Shown here piece after piece: positions 9,291-25,021 of a stretch of DNA of 56,971 nt; positions within the stretch are counted from its first letter, which is position 1; every line of letters starts with the position of its first letter. The stretch is taken from NCBI GenBank assembly GCA_014377785.1, contig JACMOZ010000012.1, forward strand, positions 1 to 56,971, written 5' to 3'. The DNA comes from Aeromicrobium sp. GTDB taxonomy: Bacteria; Actinomycetota; Actinomycetes; Propionibacteriales; Nocardioidaceae. The position numbers and the translations under genes are program-made. The notes beneath the pieces were generated by a model. That model ran no database searches, was not told the DNA's origin, and worked only from the letters and a program-made list of their open reading frames with translations.

Positions 9291-10427
9291 ATGAGGAAGA
9301 TTGGAGTCGCCGCGATCGCGGCGCTCGCGCTGGTCAGCGGCCTGTCGGCCTGCACCTCCACTCAAGACCTGACCAAGCCGACCTCGACGGCGATCACCGC
9401 CACGGCGCCTGACGTCTCGATTCAGGAGTCTGGGCCTGAGAGTCCGATCGCCTATGGGCTTCAGGTTCCCAAGGGTGCCACGCAGTTGGGGCCGCTCGTA
9501 CGTTTCCGCAGTGCCCCGCTCATCGCGGCCTATCAGCCTGAGCTCGACGCCGCTGTCGCCCAGAAAGCCGCCGAAGACAATGCCGCAGCTGCAGAGGCGC
9601 TGAAGGATGGCAAGACCATTTCGACGCCTGCACCCACGCCAGTCAACCGTCCCAATGTCGACACTTTCAAGCTTCTCGACACCGCGCCCAGGCCCGACAC
9701 CACGGTGTCCGTGATGCGCGTCGACGGCAATCCGTCCGACGTCACCATCCGCATGATCAGCCAGATTGCTGCCGTGTTGCCAAAAAGTGGCATCGACACC
9801 GACGACTTGTCCCAATACTGCACGACGGCAAATGGCCGCTACACCGGCTGCACCCTCAACGTCCAAGGGCTCACAGGCGGCGACCGCGACATCCAGATAT
9901 CGCTCACGGTCGATCCGGGCAACGTCGCTCTCCGCACGACTGCCCCGGCAGCGAACACTCGTCCGGTCATGACTCTGAGCGTTGGCTATGTCGGCGAACC
10001 CCGCAACGGCCAACTCGGCCGCGACACCGACGGCGTCGGCAACCTCCCGAGCGATAGCCTGAAAGCTCCTGCCAACCTGTTGTTCACTTGGCCCAAGATG
10101 GACCTGGACGCTGGCCCCAATCAAGGTCTTCTCGACGGCAAATGGCTCGTGCCCGAAGGCGCGACGATCCTGCTCAGCGGTTTCAAGCCGGCGTTTGTTG
10201 CGCTCTCGACCGGCAAGGGAAGGCAGGCCGACCTGATCTCCGAGGAGTATGCCCGGTCGGTCGGCGATAAGGGTGTTTTCAGCGAGGACGTCGTCGAGGA
10301 CCTCAACGAAGTCAGCACGACATACACCGCCACACGCAAGGACGGCCGGCGCGCCTTCGGCACGTATGTGCTGTCCGCGCGGGGCAATTACGCGATGCTG
10401 TTCTACCTGCCCAAACTGCTTCCTTGA
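9291..10427 (+). CDS. Putative lipoprotein of unknown function
   Basis: Protein of 378 residues with a lipoprotein signal peptide: MRKIG, a hydrophobic stretch, and the lipobox LSAC with Cys21 as the predicted lipidated residue. The mature part has a Thr/Ala/Pro-rich linker and then a soluble domain (about 45-378) rich in aspartate and proline; I recognise no domain. AGAGGAAG lies just before the ATG, and TAGGAT at 9243-9248 is a possible -10 box. It is divergent from the transhydrogenase-like gene and convergent with the Nudix gene. Confidence 0.8.
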   Translation: MRKIGVAAIAALALVSGLSACTSTQDLTKPTSTAITATAPDVSIQESGPESPIAYGLQVPKGATQLGPLVRFRSAPLIAAYQPELDAAVAQKAAEDNAAAAEALKDGKTISTPAPTPVNRPNVDTFKLLDTAPRPDTTVSVMRVDGNPSDVTIRMISQIAAVLPKSGIDTDDLSQYCTTANGRYTGCTLNVQGLTGGDRDIQISLTVDPGNVALRTTAPAANTRPVMTLSVGYVGEPRNGQLGRDTDGVGNLPSDSLKAPANLLFTWPKMDLDAGPNQGLLDGKWLVPEGATILLSGFKPAFVALSTGKGRQADLISEEYARSVGDKGVFSEDVVEDLNEVSTTYTATRKDGRRAFGTYVLSARGNYAMLFYLPKLLP

Positions 10428-10449
10428 GGCTTCGCAGGCCGCCGCCGCA

Positions 10450-10911
10450 TCACGTGGGCGCAGCGAACTGATCCGGGTTCGCGAGGACGTGCTCTACGAT
10501 TCCGACAATCGGGTAATCGGCGGTGCCAATGTCGTCCAGCCGCACCCACTCGGCACGATCGGTGGTACCGCCAATTTCGACTACCCTCGGTTCGCTCTCA
10601 GGATCGACGGTGACGACATACAAGAGAGCAATGCCGTGATAGTCCTCGTAGGCGTCATTGCGACCCAGGTCGATGACATGAATGCTGCTTACGTCGACCA
10701 GCTTGGCTGTGACCGCTTTCAGGCCGGCTTCCTCGAACAGTTCGCGGCGCACCGCGTCATGCGGCGACTCGCCGTGGTCGACGCCTCCCCCGGGCAGGTT
10801 CCACTGGCCCACCGGATAACCCTTCGCGGAGATCCTGGTGAGTAACATCCGGTCTTCGGACACAATGACTGCATAAGCGCCCAGGCGCTGCGTGCGTGAC
10901 GGTTCGACCAT
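10450..10911 (-). CDS. Nudix hydrolase
   Basis: Small hydrolase of 153 residues acting on a nucleoside diphosphate-linked substrate that cannot be predicted. The complete Nudix box is present at about 46-68: GGVDHGE, then AVRRELFEEAGL, giving the GX5EX7REXXEEXGL pattern with all catalytic acidic residues. The preceding strand QWNLPGG is typical. GGAGATGTC before the ATG is a good ribosome-binding site. It stands alone, convergent with the lipoprotein gene and divergent from the acyltransferase gene. Confidence 0.9.
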   Translation of the reverse strand: MVEPSRTQRLGAYAVIVSEDRMLLTRISAKGYPVGQWNLPGGGVDHGESPHDAVRRELFEEAGLKAVTAKLVDVSSIHVIDLGRNDAYEDYHGIALLYVVTVDPESEPRVVEIGGTTDRAEWVRLDDIGTADYPIVGIVEHVLANPDQFAAPT

Positions 10912-10945
10912 GACATCTCCACAGATGATTTTCAGTAACGACAGT

Positions 10946-10962
10946 TAGAATCGATCATAATG
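10946..10962 (+). promoter_or_regulatory. -10 box of a probable leaderless transcript
   Basis: TAGAAT at 10946-10951 is followed by only 8 bases before the ATG at 10960, so transcription would start at or next to the start codon. No convincing -35 box or ribosome-binding site is seen. Confidence 0.5.
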
Positions 10963-12018
10963 AGTGAACTAGCCCCGCTGCCCCTGACTACCTCTCCCCC
11001 CAAGGAACGCGTCGCCTACCTCGACAATGCCCGCTACTGGGTGATGCTGCTGGTAGTCATCGGTCATACGCTCACTCAGTTCATCGTCATGGATTCGGCT
11101 CGCGCCGTCTACGTATGGATTTATGCGTTCCATATGCCTTTTTTCATCCTGATTTCGGGCTATACAGCGCGGCACTACGTCGGCGACTTTCGTCAGGTGC
11201 GGCGCATCGTGAGCACGCTGGTCATTCCCTATCTGATCACCGAAACGGCACTGCAACTCATCACCCGGCACTACGAGGGTCAGCCGGACACCCTCATGAT
11301 CCTCTCTCCACAATGGCTCGCCTGGTTCTTGGCGGCCCTTTTCATCTGGCGGCTGACAACACCGATCTGGCGGGCGCTCAAATATCCGATAACGACGTCG
11401 ATCCTGATTTCGCTCACCGTGGGCCTTATCGAAGTGCCCAATGTTCTGGCGTTGCCGAAGGTCCTCGGCTTCCTGCCGTTCTATGTCATCGGCCTCCACA
11501 TGAATCGCGACCGCTTCGAGTGGTTGGCCCAGAAATCCGTGCGGGTCGCCTCGGCGACCTTTCTGACGGTCACTTTCATCCTGTGCTATCTGTACTCACG
11601 CAACTGGACAACCGATTGGCTACTGTGGAAACAGCGCTACGACGAAGCGCCGCTGTCGGCAGGTCCATGGGAGGGAATGCTGCAGCGCGGAGAACTTCTT
11701 CTTCTCGGTCTGACCATGACCTTTGCAGCCCTGTCGCTCGTGCCGCGTCGACGCTCCTGGACAACAATCCTGGGCGGACGGACGTTCTACAGTTACCTGC
11801 TGCACGGATACGTCATTCTGGTCCTGAGGTTCCAGTTCGACGTGTTCGACCGCGTTGAGCAGTATGGCGTTTTCGCCGTGATCGGGGCGATGGTCGCCGC
11901 GGTCGTTCTGGCCAATCTTTTGATGACCAAGGTCGTATCGAGAGTCTTCAGGCCAGTCTTCGAGCCCCGACTCACTTGGATGTTCCGCACCGCCGAGCGG
12001 AAAGCCGCGAAAGTCTGA
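10960..12018 (+). CDS. Membrane acyltransferase, acyltransferase-3 family
   Basis: Integral membrane protein of 352 residues with about ten hydrophobic segments. The N-terminus contains the family signature YLDNARYWVMLLVVIGHTL, with the catalytic-type histidine, and then FHMPFFILISGY. Family members move acyl groups onto sugars, peptidoglycan or lipids at the membrane; the acceptor here is unknown. It probably has a leaderless mRNA. A repeat-rich region with a long hairpin follows the stop codon. Confidence 0.85.
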   Translation: MSELAPLPLTTSPPKERVAYLDNARYWVMLLVVIGHTLTQFIVMDSARAVYVWIYAFHMPFFILISGYTARHYVGDFRQVRRIVSTLVIPYLITETALQLITRHYEGQPDTLMILSPQWLAWFLAALFIWRLTTPIWRALKYPITTSILISLTVGLIEVPNVLALPKVLGFLPFYVIGLHMNRDRFEWLAQKSVRVASATFLTVTFILCYLYSRNWTTDWLLWKQRYDEAPLSAGPWEGMLQRGELLLLGLTMTFAALSLVPRRRSWTTILGGRTFYSYLLHGYVILVLRFQFDVFDRVEQYGVFAVIGAMVAAVVLANLLMTKVVSRVFRPVFEPRLTWMFRTAERKAAKV

Positions 12019-12026
12019 GGAACCCG

Positions 12027-12124
12027 ATCCTCCCGGTCCGGCGGTGAGTTAGGCACCATCCTCCCGGTCCGGCGGTGGGTTAGGCACCACGCAACAGGCT
12101 TGATGTGGTGCCTAACCCACCGCC
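12027..12124. repeat. 31-bp tandem duplication plus 20-bp perfect inverted repeat
   Basis: Two copies of a 31-base unit lie head to tail (12027-12057 and 12058-12088, one difference: GGTGAGTT versus GGTGGGTT). The last 20 bases of the second copy region (12071-12090) are repeated in perfect inverted orientation at 12105-12124, with a 14-base loop. There is no U-tract, so it is not a classical terminator; it resembles a REP or small mobile-element remnant. Confidence 0.8.
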
Positions 12125-12165
12125 AACTGACGTGGGGACGGCGCGATGGGGTCAGCCAACGCAAG

Positions 12166-12192
12166 AAAGGGACCGCCCGAGGGCGGTCCCTT
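12166..12192 (-). terminator. Terminator-like hairpin downstream of rpoC
   Basis: A perfect 12-bp stem (12167-12178 with 12181-12192) around a 2-base centre, ~80 bases after the rpoC stop. On the minus strand it is followed by TCTTGC, so the U-tract (CCCTTTCTT) is short. It could also serve the convergent acyltransferase gene. Confidence 0.65.
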
Positions 12193-12203
12193 GCTTGTGG
12201 CAA

Positions 12204-12272
12204 TTCGTTACGTGTCGAAACCACTACACGTCGAACAACTTTACTTCTCGAACACCTTACTTTTCGAACGCT

Positions 12273-12290
<18 letters not shown>
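12204..12290 (-). repeat. Degenerate ~16-17-bp tandem repeats copying the rpoC 3' end and stop codon
   Basis: Read on the minus strand, the rpoC end TTCGAGAAGTAG is followed by TTCGAAAAGTAA, TTCGAGAAGTAA, TTCGACGTGTAG and TTCGACACGTAA, separated by 3-5 bases. Each unit thus repeats the last codons (Phe-Glu-Lys) and the stop codon, increasingly diverged with distance from the gene. Confidence 0.75.
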
Positions 12291-16094
<3,804 letters not shown>

Positions 16095-16183
16095 GTTTGT
16101 CTTCTTTCCCTTTCGAACAATACGTATTTCAAAAAAAACTTAGTTGCGACGAGGGGTCTGAAGCTATCCCGTTTGGGGGAAGC

Positions 16184-19648
<3,465 letters not shown>

Positions 19649-19757
19649 GAGGGATCCTTCCAAAGGCTCGCTAGTCTCGTTGAGGCTCAACTTCCGCGCA
19701 CGCCACAAAAGCCCAGTCAAGGTGACCAAGGCAAGAAGTTAGCGGGCGCGAAGGATA

Positions 19758-19787
19758 AGTCTAACCCGCCGTACCCAGAGAATGCAA
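19758..19787 (-). promoter_or_regulatory. Candidate rpoB promoter
   Basis: Minus-strand TTGCAT (19787-19782), an 18-base spacer and TAGACT (19763-19758) lie ~110 bases upstream of the rpoB start, in the gap between the mce operon and rpoB. Confidence 0.4.
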
Positions 19788-19850
19788 ACGGGGGTCTTGA
19801 CAGATCGCCCCGATGGGGGGCCGTTTGTTTCAACGGCTATCCGGCGGCGC

Positions 19851-20618
19851 CTACAGAGCCCGTATGTCGTTCACGAGCCAAACGCCGTTGAGCTCGACCA
19901 TGCCCACCACAATTCTGTTTCCGAAAACTGTCGGCACTTTCGAGTCACCAACCAGTCGTGCCTGATCGAGGAACACCAGGATCGAGGATTTGGTCGGGGA
20001 GCATTCATTGCCACACTCAAGAGCGGCGGCGTTGCGCGACTGCGCCTGCACCACGATCTTGCGCTGCGGAGCCAGCTCGGTCAAGGCCGGTGCGATCTTA
20101 TCAAACTCCTTCGTGAACGCCGGCGTCATGAGCGCCTTCGACGCGACTAGGTGCTCATCGAGCTTGTCGTACCGGAAGGAGAAGATCGTCTCGGCAGCCG
20201 AGCCGGCCGCCGCTGAGGCCTTGGTATTGGAGGCTTCGATTCCATTCTGTTGACGGAAATCTGAGACTCCCCTGACGGCAAAGACGACAGCGAAAACCGC
20301 CGCGCAGAGCGCAACAAACGCGAGCGGAATGAACCAGCGCCATTGCGTACGCGGCGGAAGAGACGCCTTTGCCCGGGCGGGCTTTGCCAGGTTGGCCAAG
20401 GAAGCCGGCGATCCGGTCGGAACCACCTTGGGGGGTGACTTCACGCCCACGTAAAGCGGAGCCTTCGTGGACGGGACCGGATCGGCCGCGACCGGTTTCC
20501 GTGGTGCTTTGCTTGGTGCCTTGGGAATGAGTCTGCGTTTGATTTCAGCCGGCTCGACGGTCGGCTTGAATTCACCGGCGATACGACGACGACGGATTGG
20601 GCCGTTGGTGTTGCTCAT
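19851..20618 (-). CDS. Mce-associated membrane protein (second)
   Basis: Protein of 255 residues: a proline/lysine-rich cytoplasmic tail (1-92), one membrane segment (about 94-116) and an extracytoplasmic NTF2-like domain typical of Mce-associated (Mas) proteins, ending NGVWLVNDIRAL. These proteins are thought to stabilise MCE transporter complexes. Its ATG overlaps the stop of the preceding gene by four bases (ATGA), and it is the last gene of the mce operon. Confidence 0.8.
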   Translation of the reverse strand: MSNTNGPIRRRRIAGEFKPTVEPAEIKRRLIPKAPSKAPRKPVAADPVPSTKAPLYVGVKSPPKVVPTGSPASLANLAKPARAKASLPPRTQWRWFIPLAFVALCAAVFAVVFAVRGVSDFRQQNGIEASNTKASAAAGSAAETIFSFRYDKLDEHLVASKALMTPAFTKEFDKIAPALTELAPQRKIVVQAQSRNAAALECGNECSPTKSSILVFLDQARLVGDSKVPTVFGNRIVVGMVELNGVWLVNDIRAL

Positions 20619-21235
20619 TTGGAAGTGCTCCCCTCGGTCGACTGTGCCGACGGCGTGGCGCTGGGCTGACCCGTCGACGCTTCAAGCGTGCCGACGCTCT
20701 CGAATTTAGAGACTTTCCAGGAGTTCTGCTGCTTGACCAAGGTCACGCTCCAGCGCAAGTGCCTCGGGATGGCGGCCTTGACTTCGGTGTTGGTGATCGC
20801 GGAATCGACGGCCACCAGCACGAGTGCGGAGTCCTTATCGATGCTGTCGACGGCGACGGCGAGTACCTTCGCATCGTTGCTGACCTGCTGCCTATCTTTC
20901 AGCGCCTTGAAAAACGCGTCGGTCTTGCCAATGAATTGCTTTTTGTACGACTCCGACAGTAGACCGTCAACCCGCTTTTGATAGTCGTCGACTTTCGCAA
21001 CGTCATAGGTGTTCATGGCAACGGCGAAGTCGGTCGTCCGGGCAACGACCTGCTTGCGGTCGCTGACCGTTTCACTATTTGCATAGGAAAACACCTGCGG
21101 AACCAGAAGTCCCGCAACGCCGATCAGGACGCCGAGAACCGTGACGACCGAAAGCAGCCGAGTAATGCGCCGGCTGCCCGTTGACGATTGCTCGATTACT
21201 TCGTTGTTGTCGGGCCGAGAAGAAGCCATTGCCAT
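20615..21235 (-). CDS. Mce-associated membrane protein (first)
   Basis: Protein of 206 residues with one membrane segment (about 27-49) and an outer domain of the Mas type (ending HLRWSVTLVKQQNSWKVSKF, then a Ser/Thr-rich tail). The start (21235 or the ATG two codons later) lies inside the 3' end of the preceding MCE gene, a 34-40 base overlap that is long for this operon. Confidence 0.8.
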   Translation of the reverse strand: MAMASSRPDNNEVIEQSSTGSRRITRLLSVVTVLGVLIGVAGLLVPQVFSYANSETVSDRKQVVARTTDFAVAMNTYDVAKVDDYQKRVDGLLSESYKKQFIGKTDAFFKALKDRQQVSNDAKVLAVAVDSIDKDSALVLVAVDSAITNTEVKAAIPRHLRWSVTLVKQQNSWKVSKFESVGTLEASTGQPSATPSAQSTEGSTSK

Positions 21236-22470
21236 GAATCCTTTCCGAACGCCAACGGATCTGAATAGGTGTTGGTCGAATCCGTTGCGCCGGTCGATGT
21301 TGGGATGCCGGTTGCGGGATCATACACAGCGACCGGAACTCGATTTTTTTTCACCACAGTCTTCGATGGGTTGCGGGGCACCTTGGCCGAATCGGCGCAA
21401 TCGACTGTCGCCTCCAGACCGCGGACGGAAAGTTTCCGAGGCGGACGGCGGCCGTCGTCCGCAGGACCTCCGCGGTAGCCGCGGTAGCCCTGGTTGCACA
21501 CGGCCGGATCTTTGGTCAAGACGTTGCCGAACGCCGCGTCATAAAAGTCACCATTTTTGGCGAGGGTCGACGGGGCGCCTTCGAGCAGATAGGGGAAGAG
21601 AATGAACAAAGAGCGCAAAGCCTGCGTATTTTCAAAAGCCGGCTTGTTTGTCGTTATGACGTTATTGACGAGTACGTTCAGATTTTTGGAGTTTTCAGCG
21701 ACGACTTGCCGAATTTCCTTCGCTGAGCCAGCGCCACCGTCGGCCAGGCGCCTCAAGTCCGGATCGGCACTTGCCAGAGTGTCGGAGAACAAGGCGAGGT
21801 TCTTGGCGAATGTCGAAATTGCGCCCTGCTTATCGGTCTGAGTCTGAAGCACCGAGTCTGAGTCCCGGATCAGGGCACGCGTCGTGCCGATGTTGTCGTT
21901 CGCGGCCTGCAGGAACTCAGTCGACGTGTCGATGATGCGGCCGAGGTCCTCACCGGTCCCCACGAAAGCGATGCCCAGTTCGTCGACGACGGTCTTGAGA
22001 CTCGTGGTGTTGATCGATGTGACCAGATCGTTGGCGTGGATAAGGAGCTCAGTGGTCGCGACCGGGATCTGCGTATTCGCCACGGTGACGTTGGATCCCG
22101 ACTTGAGATAGGGTGCCGTGGTTGTGCGTGGTTGAAGATCCATGAACTGTTCGCCTACGGCCGATTTGTTTGCCACGACGGCGAGCACGTCCGAGGGAAT
22201 CTTCGGGGCGTTGTTCTCGATATCCAGCCGCGCCTTGACGCCTGCGTTCGTGAACGTCATCTTGCCAACGCGGCCGACGCCGATGCCCCGGTATGTCACC
22301 TGCGCACCTTCGAAGAGCCCGCCGGAGTCTTTGAGTTGGACCGTGACCGGGAAGCTGCGGTCGACAACCAAACGATCGATCTTGGCGTAACGACCACCGA
22401 CGAAGGCACCACCCACCAGAGTGACGATGACAAAAATGATGAGTTGAATCTTGGTCAGGCGAGTAATCAT
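21196..22470 (-). CDS. MCE family protein, MceF position
   Basis: Substrate-channel protein of a lipid importer, 424 residues from the ATG at 22470, which overlaps the stop of the lipoprotein gene as ATGA. It has an N-terminal membrane anchor (LTKIQLIIFVIVTLVGGAFVGG), an MCE/MlaD beta domain (~38-115; LKDSGGLFEGAQVTYRGIGVGRVGKM), a long helical segment with Leu-rich heptads, and a Cys-containing, low-complexity C-terminus. Sixth of six MCE genes in canonical order. Confidence 0.9.
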   Translation of the reverse strand: MITRLTKIQLIIFVIVTLVGGAFVGGRYAKIDRLVVDRSFPVTVQLKDSGGLFEGAQVTYRGIGVGRVGKMTFTNAGVKARLDIENNAPKIPSDVLAVVANKSAVGEQFMDLQPRTTTAPYLKSGSNVTVANTQIPVATTELLIHANDLVTSINTTSLKTVVDELGIAFVGTGEDLGRIIDTSTEFLQAANDNIGTTRALIRDSDSVLQTQTDKQGAISTFAKNLALFSDTLASADPDLRRLADGGAGSAKEIRQVVAENSKNLNVLVNNVITTNKPAFENTQALRSLFILFPYLLEGAPSTLAKNGDFYDAAFGNVLTKDPAVCNQGYRGYRGGPADDGRRPPRKLSVRGLEATVDCADSAKVPRNPSKTVVKKNRVPVAVYDPATGIPTSTGATDSTNTYSDPLAFGKDSWQWLLLGPTTTK

Positions 22471-23831
22471 GAAGCCACCATCGGTTCGATGAGGAGACGT
22501 CCGAAGTCGGAATTGGCGGCCTGCGCCAGATTCGCAGGGGCCGCACGGCACTGTCCCAGGAGCGAACAGAACGAGGGCAACTGCGATCCGTCTGTCGTCG
22601 GCGTCGGATCCTGAGTTGTCCCCGGCGGCGTCGACGGCCCGTTTCGGGTCGACGAACCGGGCAGCTGATCGAGGCCGGAAAGGGACGGCAGCCCTGCAGG
22701 TGCTGCCGGCACCAGCCCACCAACGAGGTCGGCGAGGCTCGTGAGCGGGTCCGTCGATCCGTTGCTCGGGGTTGTCGAAAGTCCAGCACCGCGCAAGTCG
22801 CCAAGTCCGAGAAATTTGGTCAGCTGTCCCAGTGAGATGTCCAGCTCCACGGACAGATTGGTGTAGTCGCCCTTATGGAAGTCCTTTACCCCTTGAACGG
22901 TGCTGCCGCCGACTGCTGCGTCGGGGAAGGGGAAAGTGAGAAGGGCCGTGAAGGACTTCGCGAGGTCGTCACCGGAATCAGCCAGTTCCTGAAGGATCGG
23001 TGCGAGGAGTTTGAGATCGGCAATCGTGTCAACTTTGGATTGCTTGACAACCCTTGTGCCGACGTCACCGAGACGGTTGAGCGACTCCAACAGCCTGACG
23101 AGGTCATCGCGCTGATGGTTGACGACCGTGAGCGCAGCGGGAAGGTTGTCCAAAGCGCCGGTGATGGCGCTCTTCTGCTTATTGGTTTCGACCGCCAGTC
23201 GATTGACCTTTTCCAGCGCTGTGAGAAGAGCTGCTTTGTTGCGGTCGAGCTGGCCCAGGAACGCATTGCTCGAAGTCAGCAGTTGCTTGATTTCGGGTTC
23301 GTTGCCGGCGAGCGTCTTGTTGAGTTCCCTGACGATGGTCTGGGTCTTTTCGAGCCCGCCACCATTGAACAGAAGCGAGGTCGCGGCGAGCACCTCCTCG
23401 ATCTCGGGGTTTCGACCCGATCGAGCGAGAGGAATGACATCGCCGTTGCCCAACGATCCCATCGCCCCTGTCTTGGGCGCCGCGAGGGACACGAACTTTT
23501 CACCCAAAAGGCTCGTCAGGCGGATCGTCGCTTCGGCGTTGTCAGGGAGTTTGGCGGCACTGTTGATCTTGAGGGTGACCACGGCGGTCCAGCCGTTGAG
23601 CTCGATCTTGGTTACTTTGCCGACGGCCACGTCGTTGACTCGTACGGCGCTTTGCGGCACCAGATCGAGCACATCACGGAACTGCACCTTGATCTGGTAG
23701 GGATTGTTGCCGACGTCGGCCCCGCCCGGCAGGGGCAACGAGTAGGGCGAAAAACTGCAGCCGCTCATGGTGATGGAAAGCACCGATCCCGCAATTGCTG
23801 CCTTGAATAAAATGGACTTGTTCTTATCCAT
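22467..23831 (-). CDS. MCE family lipoprotein, MceE/LprK position
   Basis: 454 residues from the ATG at 23831 (TGATG overlap with the upstream gene; longer in-frame starts add unrelated sequence). A lipoprotein signal peptide (MDKNKSILFKAAIAG, then lipobox MSGC) precedes the MCE domain (~45-125) and the helical region. As in canonical mce operons, the fifth MCE gene encodes the lipidated member. The C-terminus is Pro/Ser/Thr-rich with three cysteines near the end (CSLLGQC and upstream). Confidence 0.9.
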   Translation of the reverse strand: MDKNKSILFKAAIAGSVLSITMSGCSFSPYSLPLPGGADVGNNPYQIKVQFRDVLDLVPQSAVRVNDVAVGKVTKIELNGWTAVVTLKINSAAKLPDNAEATIRLTSLLGEKFVSLAAPKTGAMGSLGNGDVIPLARSGRNPEIEEVLAATSLLFNGGGLEKTQTIVRELNKTLAGNEPEIKQLLTSSNAFLGQLDRNKAALLTALEKVNRLAVETNKQKSAITGALDNLPAALTVVNHQRDDLVRLLESLNRLGDVGTRVVKQSKVDTIADLKLLAPILQELADSGDDLAKSFTALLTFPFPDAAVGGSTVQGVKDFHKGDYTNLSVELDISLGQLTKFLGLGDLRGAGLSTTPSNGSTDPLTSLADLVGGLVPAAPAGLPSLSGLDQLPGSSTRNGPSTPPGTTQDPTPTTDGSQLPSFCSLLGQCRAAPANLAQAANSDFGRLLIEPMVAS

Positions 23832-25021
23832 CAGTTCACCGCCAGCATCTCTTGGAGGGAGTTGTTGACCGGTTCGGTTTTCGGTGTCGACGTGGATCCG
23901 GCCGCCGTCCGCGGAAGCTGCGGAGTGAGGCCATCCAGCGGCAATGAGGCGAGATAACTGCCGAGCGTGTCGCACCCGTCGCCGGCATTCCCGGCTTCGC
24001 CAAGCAGGGAGCACAGAAGAAGTTTGGGATTTTTCAGCCCGCCGGTCACCGTCTCCAACAGGTTGCCCCGGGTGTCAAGGGTGCCGTATTTCGCGTTGTA
24101 GGTGAAGGCCACGTTGGACAGCGCCGTCGGGGCGGCCTTGATGGTTTCCTCGAGCGACTTTTTATTGTTGACCAGGACTTTGCTGATCGACGTCAGATTG
24201 CCAACGTTGCCGCGGAGGGCAGTGCGGTTTTCCTTGATGAGCGAATGCACATCGATCAGTGCCAGGCTGAGCGATTTGAGTGTGGCCGCGAGGTCGTCGC
24301 GCTCCCCCGCCAGCACGGTGGACACCTTGGCTGTGCTGTCGTTGAACGCACGAACCGAGGAGTCATTCTTCTTCAACATCGCCACGAACGTTTCGACCTC
24401 ATCGAGGCTGCCGAACAGCGCTTCCTTGTTGTTGGACAACGTCTGGCTCAGCTTGGAGAAGTTCTTGATAGTTTCGTTGAGTTGCGCACCTTGACCATCG
24501 AGGGACCTGGCATTGTTGTCGATGAACTTGCTCAACGAACCGTTTTTGTTGGCACCGTCGGGTCCCAAGGCGACCGAGAGGTCATTGAGAGAACTGTAAA
24601 TCTGGTCGAGTTCGACCGGCACGGCACTACGTTTTATGTCGAGAACGGCGTTGTCCGCAAGAACGGCGCCACCGTTGTAGGCCGGAGCCAACTGCACGAA
24701 GCGGTCGCCGACAATGGATGGCGAAATGATGACAGCCTTGACGTCGTTGGGCAGTTTGTACTTGCCGTCATAGGAGATCTTGACGTGCACGACATTGCCC
24801 TTGGGTGTCAGGCTCTCGACCCGGCCCACAGGAACTCCGAGCACCTTGACGTCCGAACCCTTGTACAACGAGTTGGCCTGTTTGAAGTCGACGGTGACAT
24901 AACGCCGGCCGTCACGCGAAGACAGCATGATGGCCGCCGCGACGATCAGCGCCAGTATGACGAAGGCCGTGAGGAACTTCGACAAGCCCGCAACCCGCTG
25001 GAGCATCTGGTCGTTCTTCAT
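23831..25021 (-). CDS. MCE family protein, MceD position
   Basis: 396 residues from the ATG at 25021 (ATGA overlap with the preceding gene). Membrane anchor at about 12-33 (FLTAFVILALIVAAAIML), MCE domain (VDFKQANSLYKGSDVKVLGV, ~45-120), then the long helical region and the FTYNAKYGTLDTRGN-type C-terminal domain with two cysteines typical of the family. Part of the lipid-transport tunnel spanning the cell wall. Confidence 0.9.
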   Translation of the reverse strand: MKNDQMLQRVAGLSKFLTAFVILALIVAAAIMLSSRDGRRYVTVDFKQANSLYKGSDVKVLGVPVGRVESLTPKGNVVHVKISYDGKYKLPNDVKAVIISPSIVGDRFVQLAPAYNGGAVLADNAVLDIKRSAVPVELDQIYSSLNDLSVALGPDGANKNGSLSKFIDNNARSLDGQGAQLNETIKNFSKLSQTLSNNKEALFGSLDEVETFVAMLKKNDSSVRAFNDSTAKVSTVLAGERDDLAATLKSLSLALIDVHSLIKENRTALRGNVGNLTSISKVLVNNKKSLEETIKAAPTALSNVAFTYNAKYGTLDTRGNLLETVTGGLKNPKLLLCSLLGEAGNAGDGCDTLGSYLASLPLDGLTPQLPRTAAGSTSTPKTEPVNNSLQEMLAVN

